A DNA stretch of 64,000 bases from an uncultured Flavobacteriaceae bacterium (GTDB lineage Bacteria > Bacteroidota > Bacteroidia > Flavobacteriales > Flavobacteriaceae), in assembly GCA_947502975.1 (NCBI GenBank), contig CANNBV010000008.1, positions 107,779 through 171,778 of the forward strand, given 5' to 3'. The translations under genes and the position numbers were made by a program. Positions 9,447 to 18,035 of the stretch are shown one piece after another (position 1 is the first letter of the stretch; each line of letters begins with the position of its first letter). The notes under the pieces are model-generated. The model saw only the letters and a program-made list of their open reading frames with translations, made no database searches and was not told where the DNA came from.

Positions 9447-10169
9447 TTATAAAGACGTTACATACTTATATTGCTTGGTAGCAATTAAAAATACACTTTT
9501 ATTACCGATATATGTTTTTGTATAAATTTCTATTTTCTTAGAATTTAGTACTTCTATGACCTTATGAGCGGTTTGTTTTTCACCATCTCTGTGATAATCA
9601 TCCATAATGATTATAAATTCATTTGTACTCTGAAATGTTTTGGCAAGATTAACAATATCGTATCGAGAATAGTTGGAAGTACCAAAAGGGCCGTCTATAA
9701 TATAAAGGTCATAAACTGTAGTAATTTTGTTTAATATCTCTAAATAGCCGTTAGTTTTATAACCTTCTACTTCGTTTTCTACAAGATCTAAAACTTGAAT
9801 ATTTACATTATCAGAAATTTTAAAGTTTTTTAAAAATTGATTCTTCCAATTAGCATCATGTTCTATTGTCTTTAGCGTGGTGTCCTTTAGATAATTATCT
9901 ATAAACGTTGAAATAAACTTTGTGGATTCTCCTAAACCAAACTCAATTATTGCCTTGGGTTTGTAATCTGTTAGAATTCTATTTAGCACATAAAAAAAAG
10001 TGTAATTCCCAGCCCATCGGCCTATATTTAGGGGTAAAGTTTCGATCGATTTTTTTCCTCTTATACTGTCACGATATATTTGTGACCACTCTAATTCTTT
10101 TAGCTGTGAGTAGGATAACTTTTGAAGTTTAATCTGATCTCGTATTATTTTTTTAATTTTCTTTATCAT
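9447..10169 (-). CDS. SAM-dependent methyltransferase-like protein of unknown substrate
   Basis: 240 residues. AIIEFGLGESTKFI resembles the glycine-rich SAM-binding motif I, IEHDANW resembles the acidic end of motif II, and DLYIIDGPFG followed by FIIIMDDYHRDGE fits the later strands of a class I methyltransferase. FGLGES is less canonical than ExGxGxG, so SAM binding is inferred. The likely role is methylation of a sugar in the polysaccharide. There is no signal peptide or membrane segment, so it is probably cytoplasmic. It overlaps the upstream GT2 gene by 4 bases and lies 1 base before the next. Confidence 0.55.
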   Translation of the reverse strand: MIKKIKKIIRDQIKLQKLSYSQLKELEWSQIYRDSIRGKKSIETLPLNIGRWAGNYTFFYVLNRILTDYKPKAIIEFGLGESTKFISTFIDNYLKDTTLKTIEHDANWKNQFLKNFKISDNVNIQVLDLVENEVEGYKTNGYLEILNKITTVYDLYIIDGPFGTSNYSRYDIVNLAKTFQSTNEFIIIMDDYHRDGEKQTAHKVIEVLNSKKIEIYTKTYIGNKSVFLIATKQYKYVTSL

Positions 10170-11188
10170 TTACTATAAGAAATTAAAGACTTAAAGAACA
10201 ATTTACTCTTTTCTAATAATGTAAAATTAGTAGCTGTTAGTCTAGATATTACTTTAAATTCCTTAATCATTTTTAAAGCATAACTTTTATTTGCTTTAAA
10301 ATACTGGTTAATATTTATATTTTCTCTATTGTCTAAAAATATTTTTAATTCTTTTTGATTAAAGTAATTATTAGCGTTAGCATCTAAAACTTTAGTTTTA
10401 AAGTTTATTAAAGTTAGTAGTTCATTAAAATCTAAGCGATCTGTAAAAGAAAACTGTTTAATATAAGCTTGCTGCTCTTCATTTGAATATTTAAACCCGA
10501 GTTGAGCTAACATATTAAACCTAGACCTACTTGCGCTATGACGTTGTATTTCTTTACGTGTGATTGAGACTTGATTATCATGAACTCTATATTTAAATAA
10601 TACTTCTTGTATATTATAAAGTTTACCTTTTTGAGATAGTCTTACCCATAAATCGTAATCTTCTGCTGGCTCATAAGACGTATCGTATCTTATTGTATAT
10701 TTATCTAATATAGATTTTCTAATCATAGAGGTTGGATGCCCTATACATGATTCTTTTAGCAATTCTGTTTTTATAGCTTCATGATGTTCTGGCGCTTTAA
10801 TAATAGTTTCAGAATCTATAATTTGAAATATTGATCCGCAAACGACTATGTCGCTATTACTTTCCAAAACTTCAACTTGTTTCTCAAAACGATTAGGTAA
10901 ACTTATATCATCTCCATCCATACGTGCTATATACTTCCCATTAGCAATGGTAAGCCCTTGATTTAAGCTATTCGTATATCCAGAGTTTTTAGATTTTATT
11001 ATTAATTGAATACGTTCATCATTAAAAGACTTTATGATGTTTACGGTTTTATCTGTACTACAATCGTCTATTATAATACATTCAAAATTGGTGTAAGTTT
11101 GATCTAAAACACTTTTTAGAGCATCATAAACATAAGCTTCACAATTATATGTGGGAATTAAAACGGATATAAGTGGTGTAGTATTCAT
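10166..11188 (-). CDS. GT2 family glycosyltransferase
   Basis: 340 residues from the chosen start at 11188 (MNTTPLISVLIPTYNCEAYV). A longer in-frame start at 11245 would add 19 residues but overlap the GT11 gene by 56 bases, so it is rejected. Motifs are CIIIDDCSTDKTV, IARMDGDDISLPNRF with the DxD metal site, IGHPTSMIRKSIL and AEDYDLWVRLS with the probable catalytic Asp. These are typical of capsule and LPS GT2 enzymes with GlcNAc-, Gal- or Rha-type donors, but the donor cannot be assigned. It overlaps the methyltransferase-like gene by 4 bases. Confidence 0.87.
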   Translation of the reverse strand: MNTTPLISVLIPTYNCEAYVYDALKSVLDQTYTNFECIIIDDCSTDKTVNIIKSFNDERIQLIIKSKNSGYTNSLNQGLTIANGKYIARMDGDDISLPNRFEKQVEVLESNSDIVVCGSIFQIIDSETIIKAPEHHEAIKTELLKESCIGHPTSMIRKSILDKYTIRYDTSYEPAEDYDLWVRLSQKGKLYNIQEVLFKYRVHDNQVSITRKEIQRHSASRSRFNMLAQLGFKYSNEEQQAYIKQFSFTDRLDFNELLTLINFKTKVLDANANNYFNQKELKIFLDNRENININQYFKANKSYALKMIKEFKVISRLTATNFTLLEKSKLFFKSLISYSK

Positions 11189-11189
11189 G

Positions 11190-12011
11190 CTATAATTTAA
11201 TCCAAGAATTAGGAATAACATCGGTATAATCATACTTATCACCATTAAACCATTGTTGTGGAGCTATAACTATTTTATTAGTATTCTCATTTAACCATGA
11301 TGCCCACCAACTAAAGCTGCTATTTGCAATTATATTATGCTTACAGTGAGACATTAAAATTAAATCTTCATAAGCCGTTTTAGCATCATTGAAATCTACA
11401 TAAATAGTATTATAATTGGTTTTAAAGTTTGATTTCACCCAATTCATATCATCAGAAAACAAATAATATGTTGGCTTGTCTATTTTACTCTCAATAAAAT
11501 CCATAGCCTTTTTATAATAAGCTTCTTTCGAAGTATTATGTACCTCGTGTTCAATAAAATCTCCCCTTCTGATGTGAATTGAAACAGAGTTCTCTTGTGA
11601 AATATTATGTAAAAAAGATTGGGTTTTTGGCTTTAAAGGTGATACAATTTTAAAATCGTTTGTGATTATGCTTCGATATTTCTTAAAATATATTTCGGAT
11701 TGAAAATAGCCATTTAAAAAAAGGTTTTTTGTAGCATTATCAAACAAAGCAGAATTATATCTAAATGAAGTTTCCTTGTAATATGAATTTAACCTGAGTT
11801 TATTAGTGATCTTTTTTATCCATTTTGCAGGTTCATTATAAGCCGTAGCTTTTATATTAAAATGATTTAAGCCATAGCTATGCAATGTATATTTTTCAAA
11901 CACTTTGGCATTAATGTACAATTTTTGATTTCGTTCCAAAGCGATAGCCCTAGCAGTAGCATATTGAAACATTTGATTGCCTAAACCTCCAATTAAATTA
12001 ACTACTACCAT
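11190..12011 (-). CDS. GT11 family alpha-1,2-fucosyltransferase-like enzyme
   Basis: 273 residues from MVVVNLIGGLGNQMFQYA (ATG at 12011). An ATG 18 bases upstream would only add MKQILV and lengthen the overlap. GT11 motifs are GGLGNQMFQYATARAIA at the N-terminus, the HxRRGD motif (SVHIRRGDFI) that binds the GDP-sugar, YLFSDD, and NSSFSWWASWL. GT11 enzymes transfer L-fucose alpha-1,2 from GDP-fucose; colitosyltransferases are also reported in this family, which matters given the ColD-like gene downstream. It overlaps the LbH acetyltransferase gene by 14 bases. Confidence 0.92.
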   Translation of the reverse strand: MVVVNLIGGLGNQMFQYATARAIALERNQKLYINAKVFEKYTLHSYGLNHFNIKATAYNEPAKWIKKITNKLRLNSYYKETSFRYNSALFDNATKNLFLNGYFQSEIYFKKYRSIITNDFKIVSPLKPKTQSFLHNISQENSVSIHIRRGDFIEHEVHNTSKEAYYKKAMDFIESKIDKPTYYLFSDDMNWVKSNFKTNYNTIYVDFNDAKTAYEDLILMSHCKHNIIANSSFSWWASWLNENTNKIVIAPQQWFNGDKYDYTDVIPNSWIKL

Positions 12012-12588
12012 AACTAATATCTGTTTCAAAATACCCAGTACTTTCTAAGTCTGCAATGATAGTTTTTGCCTTTTCTAAATCTTCTTGCCACCATCTAGAT
12101 GCTTCTATGAGAGCTATTAAATTCTCATTGAATCTCATTTTTATATGCTTTGCCGGTATACCCCCAACAATTTCGTAAGGTTTTACATTTTTATTCACAA
12201 AAGCATTTGCACCAATCACAGCACCATTCCCAATTGTAACACCTCGTCTTACAACAACATTAGATCCAATCCATACATCATCCCCAATGATACAGTCTTT
12301 CTCTGTTAAAGTTTCAAATGGTCTCTTGTAGAAAAGGCTAGACGTAGAAACTCTTTTAATTTTATGTTCACCAATACCTATACTTACATTATTTGCTATC
12401 GAACAATACCTTCCAATCGTAGATGAGGTAATGATACAATTAAATCCTATATATGTATGATCTCCTATAACATTATCTCCAGATAGTATAGAATTATGCA
12501 TTATTTGAAAGTTCCTAACTTCGTTAGCAACTCTTGGCTTGCCAAAAAAGACATGCTTAATTTTTTTAACTATTCTTCTCATAATCAT
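11998..12588 (-). CDS. Left-handed beta-helix (hexapeptide) O-acetyltransferase
   Basis: 196 residues. Hexapeptide repeats run through much of the protein: IGDHTYIGFNCIIT, IIGDDVWIGSNVVV, GVTIGNGAVIGANA. GGIPAKHIKMRF and a C-terminal helix with SRWWQEDLE follow, as in the CatB/VatD/NeuD-like xenobiotic and sugar acetyltransferases. His in GIGEHKIKR is the likely catalytic base. It should acetylate a sugar hydroxyl or amino group with acetyl-CoA in the cytoplasm. The first codons MIMRR allow a start at 12588 or 12582. It overlaps the GT11 gene downstream. Confidence 0.88.
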   Translation of the reverse strand: MIMRRIVKKIKHVFFGKPRVANEVRNFQIMHNSILSGDNVIGDHTYIGFNCIITSSTIGRYCSIANNVSIGIGEHKIKRVSTSSLFYKRPFETLTEKDCIIGDDVWIGSNVVVRRGVTIGNGAVIGANAFVNKNVKPYEIVGGIPAKHIKMRFNENLIALIEASRWWQEDLEKAKTIIADLESTGYFETDISYGSS

Positions 12589-12595
12589 AGCTGAA

Positions 12596-13399
12596 TTAGA
12601 CTTTATTTCTATAAAACACCTTATAAATTAAACTGCAAATCTTATTAAAAAAATGATACTTCCTTAATTTAATAAAAAGCTTATATGTATAAGATGAGGC
12701 TAATCTCTTAAATTCAATTAACTCTTTATAATCATCTAAAAATCCTTTAAAATTATCTTCTAAAACTTTGTCTGCTTCTCCAGGAATAGTTTTTGAAGAA
12801 CTAATACCGTCTAAATAAAAATTAACTAGCACATCATCCTGAGCTTTATAGGTGCAATCGTATTTAAAAAGTGCCAAAATAAAAAACTTCCAATCTGAGG
12901 CTACTTTTAAAGTCTCATCATATAACCCGACTTCGTTGAATAAAGTTCTTTTTATAAATGTAGATGGTTGCGGTAATGTATTTGTGTGCATGAAATAAAA
13001 GCTCATTCTCTTAGGAGGGCTAACTATTCGAGTTGAATTTTCTCCAATAAAATTAATCTTAAAAGAGACCAAATCTGTATTAAAAGTATAAGATACAGCA
13101 TTTTTTAAAGCTTCATTGGAATTAAATGTATCACCGCTATTTAAAAACAAAACATAATCACAAGTTGCTTTTAAAACGCCTTTATTCATAGCATTATATA
13201 TGCCTTTGTCCTTTTCAGATACCCAGTATGCAATTTTATCTTTATAATTTTCGATAACAGCTCTACTAGAATCCGTAGACCCTCCATCAATAACAATATG
13301 CTCAAAATTTGTATGGGTTTGGTTATAGATACTCTTAAGCGTTTTATCCAAACCCTCAGAATTATTATAATTAATCGTTATAATTGATACTTTATTCAA
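12596..13399 (-). CDS. GT2 family glycosyltransferase (WcaE-like)
   Basis: 267 residues, GT-A fold. VSIITINYNNSEGLDKTL starts the fold, IVIDGGSTDSS is the nucleotide-binding strand, and WVSEKDKGIYNAMNKG followed by LFLNSGDTF are the motifs of the WcaE-type subgroup, in which NSGD replaces the usual DxD. LPQPSTFIKRTLF and ASDWKFF are the acceptor and catalytic segments. The C-terminal 50 residues are basic and aromatic, consistent with peripheral membrane binding. It overlaps the GT10 gene upstream by 4 bases. Confidence 0.87.
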   Translation of the reverse strand: MNKVSIITINYNNSEGLDKTLKSIYNQTHTNFEHIVIDGGSTDSSRAVIENYKDKIAYWVSEKDKGIYNAMNKGVLKATCDYVLFLNSGDTFNSNEALKNAVSYTFNTDLVSFKINFIGENSTRIVSPPKRMSFYFMHTNTLPQPSTFIKRTLFNEVGLYDETLKVASDWKFFILALFKYDCTYKAQDDVLVNFYLDGISSSKTIPGEADKVLEDNFKGFLDDYKELIEFKRLASSYTYKLFIKLRKYHFFNKICSLIYKVFYRNKV

Positions 13400-14355
13400 T
13401 TTCTTTTAAGGTTATATTGCTTAAGAAATTTTAATTTTCTTTTCACTTTATGCTTTAAAGATCTATCAACATTTAATTTAAGTGTGATTTCTTTTTTAGC
13501 ATTATTAACATTGAGGTTATCTAATATTTTTGTTATCCAAGGAAAAAATTGATGTTGATTTAATGCATTCAATTTTTCTTTCTGTAGCGCCTCCTGCTGA
13601 TCTTGATACACATCGTTTTTTAAAGCTTTCTCAATGATACACACTGCACCTTCAAAGTCATCAATATCTATCCTTATAAAACTTTTATTATCAACATACT
13701 CTTCTAAATTTGGGCACCCATAATAAAATGGCAATGTTTGGGATAACATACAATCAAAAAACTTTTCTGTTACCCAATCTTTGCAGAAATCATTTTCTAT
13801 CGCAATTGTGTATTGATAATTGGCTAAAACATCCCACTTATCATCAAAATCATTAATACCCCTACCATATAAATCTAGTTTATTACCAAAATGAGCTTTC
13901 AAATTATTAACAAATTCTAAACGTTTTTGGTGTCCAACAGTAAATGATTTATTAGATGTTATAACTGAAATAAGTTTTGTTTTTTCTGGAGTTGACGAAT
14001 GAATTAATTCATCATAAGCTTTACCAACAAACCAAGGATTAGCATTATGGGTATATATTATATTTTTATGTTTTAATTCTGTTTGGACTGTTATTAATAA
14101 TCCAAATTGTTTTAAAAAGGGTTTCGTAAAACGAGGACTAGTATTATAACATTCTCCAGGTATAAAAATTATATTTTCTCTTGCGCATTTTACAGTTTCG
14201 GGTTTTAAATTATAATCACAATACACTATCCAAAAGTCACACTCCTTTAATTTGTCATCTATAACAAACTTATAATCTCCCCATGTTTGAGAAAAATTTG
14301 GAGTTTGTCTAAACAAAGGCCAATCAAAATTGTATGTCAATTTTACAATCTTCAT
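13396..14355 (-). CDS. GT10 family fucosyltransferase-like glycosyltransferase (copy 2)
   Basis: 319 residues from the chosen ATG at 14355 (MKIVKLTYNFDWPLFRQ), which lies 7 bases after the upstream stop. A start at 14376 would overlap that gene by 14 bases. The GT10 donor site reads YTIAIENDFCKDWVTEKFFD, with the EN and TEK residues conserved, followed by TLPFYYGCPN. LDLYGRG precedes it. The architecture matches the other GT10 enzyme at 4511-5485, but sequence outside the motifs differs a lot, so the two probably make different linkages. The basic tail (KVKRKLKFLK) fits peripheral membrane attachment. Confidence 0.87.
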   Translation of the reverse strand: MKIVKLTYNFDWPLFRQTPNFSQTWGDYKFVIDDKLKECDFWIVYCDYNLKPETVKCARENIIFIPGECYNTSPRFTKPFLKQFGLLITVQTELKHKNIIYTHNANPWFVGKAYDELIHSSTPEKTKLISVITSNKSFTVGHQKRLEFVNNLKAHFGNKLDLYGRGINDFDDKWDVLANYQYTIAIENDFCKDWVTEKFFDCMLSQTLPFYYGCPNLEEYVDNKSFIRIDIDDFEGAVCIIEKALKNDVYQDQQEALQKEKLNALNQHQFFPWITKILDNLNVNNAKKEITLKLNVDRSLKHKVKRKLKFLKQYNLKRN

Positions 14356-14362
14356 ATCTTCA

Positions 14363-15394
14363 TTAATAGTCAACAAAATTATTTGCTTGTTCTTTATTTA
14401 GTCCTTTGTACCGAAATATTGCTTTTTTTAAACTTTTTATAATAAATAGCTTTTTAAATATTTTTTCAGCGATATAGTAACCTATGATGTTTGGTTTAAG
14501 CGTTTTAAAGTTTTCAAAATCTTTAAATACCTTTTTTTCTGTCTTTAGTTTGTTAAATTCGTCATTCATCCACTCTTCATGTTTATTTCCGAGATGATAT
14601 GCGAAATTATCGTAAGTGGCTAACCTATATCCTCCTGCTTTAAATATAGGTTCATCTAAATATAAAAACTCACTATCGCCTCCTAATTTATAAGTACTAT
14701 TTGTTTTTGGTGCTTTAACAAATCCTTCTCTTTTATAAGTTCCAACAAAGTGTGAGCTCCCTACTACTGCCAAAAGCCCATTTTTAGCTTTAAGTGTAGC
14801 TATTACATCTTTATATTTTTCATGTAAAAGTGTCCATCCAATACTTTGTACAAACCGAGTTAGGGCTTCAGGGGATTTTACTGGTCTAAAGGCTAATCTT
14901 TTGGAAAAAAAGTACTTCAACCAAATATTACTTGTTAACCTTAATTGTGTTCTAAACATAGGTGCTGGACTTACCATACCTGCTTTTGGAAAAGCTTCAA
15001 AAACCTTAATAATTTCTTTTTCCCAATCATTGAGAAATAATACATCTGCATCAGTAATTGTTATTAATCTCTCGTTTACAGTTCTTAATGCCTTTAAGAT
15101 ACTATTTAACTTACCAATTGCTTCGCTTTCTATAATTAACTCATCTATGTGACCTTCTTTACTTAGTTCTAACAATCTTTGGTTAACAGAAGCAGTACAT
15201 CCATTAGATACTACCGATATTTTTAAAGGTGAAATGGCTGTTTTTTGAACAGAAAACAGACACATTTCGAATATTTTAAAAGCATCTTTATAATAACCAT
15301 CTTCATTTGGTATATACAAAGGCATGATAATACGATGTGAACAAGGTTGTAATTGAAGTTTTTCATCTCTTACTATATTTCTACCTTCTCTCAT
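14363..15394 (-). CDS. GT2-like glycosyltransferase
   Basis: 343 residues. The GT-A-like core shows IIMPLYIPNEDGYYKDAF at the start, LKISVVSNGC in the nucleotide-binding strand, and ITITDADVLFLNDWE with the DxD metal site. The family is less typical than the other GT2 genes here: it has SNGC instead of DDGSTD and a long C-terminal half with SHFVGTYKREGF. It may add a sugar or extend the chain. The ATG overlaps the pyruvyltransferase stop as ATGA (4 bases), so translation is probably coupled. Confidence 0.75.
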   Translation of the reverse strand: MREGRNIVRDEKLQLQPCSHRIIMPLYIPNEDGYYKDAFKIFEMCLFSVQKTAISPLKISVVSNGCTASVNQRLLELSKEGHIDELIIESEAIGKLNSILKALRTVNERLITITDADVLFLNDWEKEIIKVFEAFPKAGMVSPAPMFRTQLRLTSNIWLKYFFSKRLAFRPVKSPEALTRFVQSIGWTLLHEKYKDVIATLKAKNGLLAVVGSSHFVGTYKREGFVKAPKTNSTYKLGGDSEFLYLDEPIFKAGGYRLATYDNFAYHLGNKHEEWMNDEFNKLKTEKKVFKDFENFKTLKPNIIGYYIAEKIFKKLFIIKSLKKAIFRYKGLNKEQANNFVDY

Positions 15395-16203
15395 CTTTTA
15401 AAAGGACATGTTTGAATTAGTTCTTTTTGCCTTGTACACAGTGTAGTTTTGTTAGGTAATAGAATATTTTTATTAGTATCTATTAACGCTTTTAATGTTT
15501 CAAAAGATATATCTTTTGGTTCTACTGATATTTCTTTTGAAATAGTAATATCCATTGATTCAAAATAATCATAAAATTTTGTATTGTCGCCAGAAAGCTT
15601 ATTCGAAAATTTAGTCCATAAGGCAGGAATATTGTACGCATGTGGCACTATAACGCCATGTAATGATGATGAAATAATTGAACTACACTCTAAAATTTCA
15701 TTTGTTGTAACTTCAATACTATTAGTCATTAAATCAATAACTTTTATATCATTATTATCTTCAACACTTTTTTTTACAATTTCATAATCGATATAATGTG
15801 GTATAATTCCAATTTTAAATTTCTTTTTTATTGGTTTATTATAATATTCTGGTAAAAGAATAGCAGGGTCTCCATAGACTTCTGGACATTGGTAGCCCAG
15901 TTCTAATATACGCTTTCTAGTTTTTGGACCTCTAACTGCCACAAAATTTGCATTTCTAATGTTTTCATTCTTCTTTATAATACCACTTCCCCAAACAATA
16001 GATTTATTTGAAGCTGCAGTTATAATGCTCCCAATAGCTAAAATATTTTTAAAAAAGTATTTATGAAGCCCTACTAAAGGATGACTGATGGATATCACTC
16101 TCTTATTTGATATTTTCTCTACCAAATATTTTGATAGTAAATCACCATAATTTTCTTTACCATCGTCTCTATTCTCCTGCCACCAATACAATCTAATCGC
16201 CAT
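15391..16203 (-). CDS. Polysaccharide pyruvyl transferase family protein
   Basis: 270 residues. It starts IRLYWWQENRDDGKENYGDLL and carries VWGSGIIKKNE, FVAVRGPKTRKRIL, VYGDPAILLP and SSSLHGVIVPHAYNIPALW. The GD(x)L, RGP, GDPA and S-LHG blocks define the CsaB/PssM-like pyruvyltransferase family, which adds a ketal-linked pyruvate from PEP to sugars of cell-surface polymers. Such pyruvate would give the polymer negative charge. It overlaps both neighbours (4 and 11 bases). Confidence 0.88.
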   Translation of the reverse strand: MAIRLYWWQENRDDGKENYGDLLSKYLVEKISNKRVISISHPLVGLHKYFFKNILAIGSIITAASNKSIVWGSGIIKKNENIRNANFVAVRGPKTRKRILELGYQCPEVYGDPAILLPEYYNKPIKKKFKIGIIPHYIDYEIVKKSVEDNNDIKVIDLMTNSIEVTTNEILECSSIISSSLHGVIVPHAYNIPALWTKFSNKLSGDNTKFYDYFESMDITISKEISVEPKDISFETLKALIDTNKNILLPNKTTLCTRQKELIQTCPFKR

Positions 16204-16780
16204 CAGAAACTGTATTATTTTTAAAAAAAAATGCTTTATTCTCTTTTATTTGTGTTGTATTCCAGGTCCACCATTCAGACTTTAGCAGTTCTTGTATTTT
16301 ATCATCATTAAAACGCATCTTAATCTTTTTTGCGGGAACACCTCCTACTATAGTGTAAGGCGCAATTGATTTTGTTACTACACTACCAGCCCCTATAACA
16401 CATCCGTGTCCTATATTTACATTTGGTAAAATAATAACATTATCACCAATCCATACATCGCTTCCTATTTCAACAGAAACATCTTGTTTCTCTTTAATTT
16501 TGGGTGTGGTTTTAAAATGTGATGTGTAAAAAGAATACTGCATACAAGTAAACTCTGTTGGATGATTGTTGAGAATAATTTTAACGTCCTTACCTATAGC
16601 ACAATAAGACCCTATAGTAATTTTAGACCCTTTTCCTCTAATTTGAAAATTACCATTATGAAATGTATTTTTACCAGCATTTATATAATTATTATTGGTA
16701 ATTAAAACTGGTGTTTTTTCATCCAACAACCTATTTAATCGAGTTCTTAACCAATCTTTTAGTTTTCCTTTAATTCCCAT
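16193..16780 (-). CDS. Left-handed beta-helix (hexapeptide) O-acetyltransferase
   Basis: 195 residues with hexapeptide repeats (ITIGSYCAIGKDVKII, VEIGSDVWIGDNVIIL, VNIGHGCVIGAGSVVT) and the GGVPAKKIKMRF closing segment of CatB/Maa-type sugar acetyltransferases. ILNNHPTEF carries the likely catalytic His. It is a relative of the LbH protein at 11998-12588, with a different N-terminus. The start overlaps the wzt-like gene by 22 bases, and its stop overlaps the pyruvyltransferase start by 11. Together with the MBOAT/SGNH pair it suggests several acylations on this polysaccharide. Confidence 0.87.
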   Translation of the reverse strand: MGIKGKLKDWLRTRLNRLLDEKTPVLITNNNYINAGKNTFHNGNFQIRGKGSKITIGSYCAIGKDVKIILNNHPTEFTCMQYSFYTSHFKTTPKIKEKQDVSVEIGSDVWIGDNVIILPNVNIGHGCVIGAGSVVTKSIAPYTIVGGVPAKKIKMRFNDDKIQELLKSEWWTWNTTQIKENKAFFFKNNTVSDGD

Positions 16781-18033
16781 AGTGCATTACAAAAAACAGC
16801 CATATTACTTCCAGGTACTTTACCAGTTTTGTAGACATCATCTGTAGTAATATCAAATGATATACATTGTTCTTTTATCTCAATTGTATTTCTATTTTCA
16901 GCTAAAGCTAAAGTTAAAAAATAATTATTTGGTGTTAACTTTAAGTCTTTAATAGTCGCCTTCAAAATAAAATTCCTATTAGCAGAATAATTAATATCGG
17001 TCATTTCATGCGATCTTATAGCACAAATATTGATTCCATTTGAAGAAGATACAATTATACTACACTTGATACGTGTTAAAGGGTTATCACTTTTTACATG
17101 AATTTCAGCAGTAATTTCCTCTCCCATTAAAAAACTACTTGTAGCTATATTTTTCTTGTTTTTTAGAACAACTTTGGATAATTGCGCAGGTTTATTAGTA
17201 GTCTCAAAATGCATGACACCTTTCGTATCTTCAATATCAGTGCTTAAATTTAAGTAATAGTCGACTGCCTCATTTTGATTACCTTCAAAAACAGCCTGAC
17301 CATTATTCAATACAATTGCTCGTGTACATAAACTTTTAACTGCAGCCATATTGTGGCTTACAAATAATACGGTTCTACCCTCGCTTCGAGAAATATCCTG
17401 CATCTTTCCTATGGCCTTTTTCTGGAATTCAACATCACCTACAGCTAAGACTTCATCTATTACTAAAATCTCTGGTTCTAAAAAAGCAGCAACTGCAAAT
17501 GCTAAACGTACAGTCATTCCTGAACTATACCTCTTAACTGGGGTATCTATATAACGTTGACAACCTGAAAAATCAATAATCTCATCTATTTTAGTTTTTA
17601 TTTCTTTTTTGGTCATTCCTAAAATAGCCCCATTCAAATATATATTTTCACGTCCTGTCATTTCTCCATGGAAGCCAGTACCAACTTCCAATAAAGAAGC
17701 GATCCTTCCTTTTGTTTTTATTTCTCCAGTTGTAGGACCAGTAACTTTTGATAATATTTTTAAAAGCGTAGATTTTCCTGCTCCGTTTTTCCCAATAACA
17801 CCTAAAACCTCACCTCTTTTAAGCTCAAAATTAATATTCTTTAAAGCCCAAACATACTGGGAATTTCCTTTGGTACTTCTATCATTACTTTCACCAATTT
17901 TAAGATATGGATCTTCTTTCCCTTTTATTTTATGAAACCAACGATTTAAATCATGACTTATGGTTCCTGTTCCAACCAAACCCAATCGGTATTGCTTGGA
18001 TATATTTTCAGCTTTTAGGATAATATCACTCAT
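16759..18033 (-). CDS. ABC transporter ATP-binding protein with C-terminal glycan-binding domain (Wzt-like)
   Basis: 424 residues. Residues 1-250 are an ABC ATPase of the TagH/KpsT/Wzt family: Walker A GKNGAGKST, Q-loop region, signature YSSGM, Walker B ILVIDEVLAVGD and the switch His in FVSHN. Residues from about 270 to 424 form a beta-rich extension like the Wzt C-terminal domain, which recognises the finished O-polysaccharide before export. It lies 2 bases after the permease gene, so the two form an exporter that powers transfer of lipid-linked glycan across the inner membrane. The extension suggests a chain-recognising system rather than a simple KpsMT type. Confidence 0.93.
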   Translation of the reverse strand: MSDIILKAENISKQYRLGLVGTGTISHDLNRWFHKIKGKEDPYLKIGESNDRSTKGNSQYVWALKNINFELKRGEVLGVIGKNGAGKSTLLKILSKVTGPTTGEIKTKGRIASLLEVGTGFHGEMTGRENIYLNGAILGMTKKEIKTKIDEIIDFSGCQRYIDTPVKRYSSGMTVRLAFAVAAFLEPEILVIDEVLAVGDVEFQKKAIGKMQDISRSEGRTVLFVSHNMAAVKSLCTRAIVLNNGQAVFEGNQNEAVDYYLNLSTDIEDTKGVMHFETTNKPAQLSKVVLKNKKNIATSSFLMGEEITAEIHVKSDNPLTRIKCSIIVSSSNGINICAIRSHEMTDINYSANRNFILKATIKDLKLTPNNYFLTLALAENRNTIEIKEQCISFDITTDDVYKTGKVPGSNMAVFCNALWELKEN

Positions 18034-18035
18034 AA

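Noticed and set aside
11189..11245. Longer N-terminus for the GT2 gene at 10166
   Set aside because: It would overlap the GT11 gene by 56 bases and add residues unlike GT2 starts; the ATG at 11188 begins the fold directly.
17609..17935. Open frame on the plus strand across the ATPase gene
   Set aside because: It is antisense to the conserved Wzt-like ATPase and encodes no recognisable protein.
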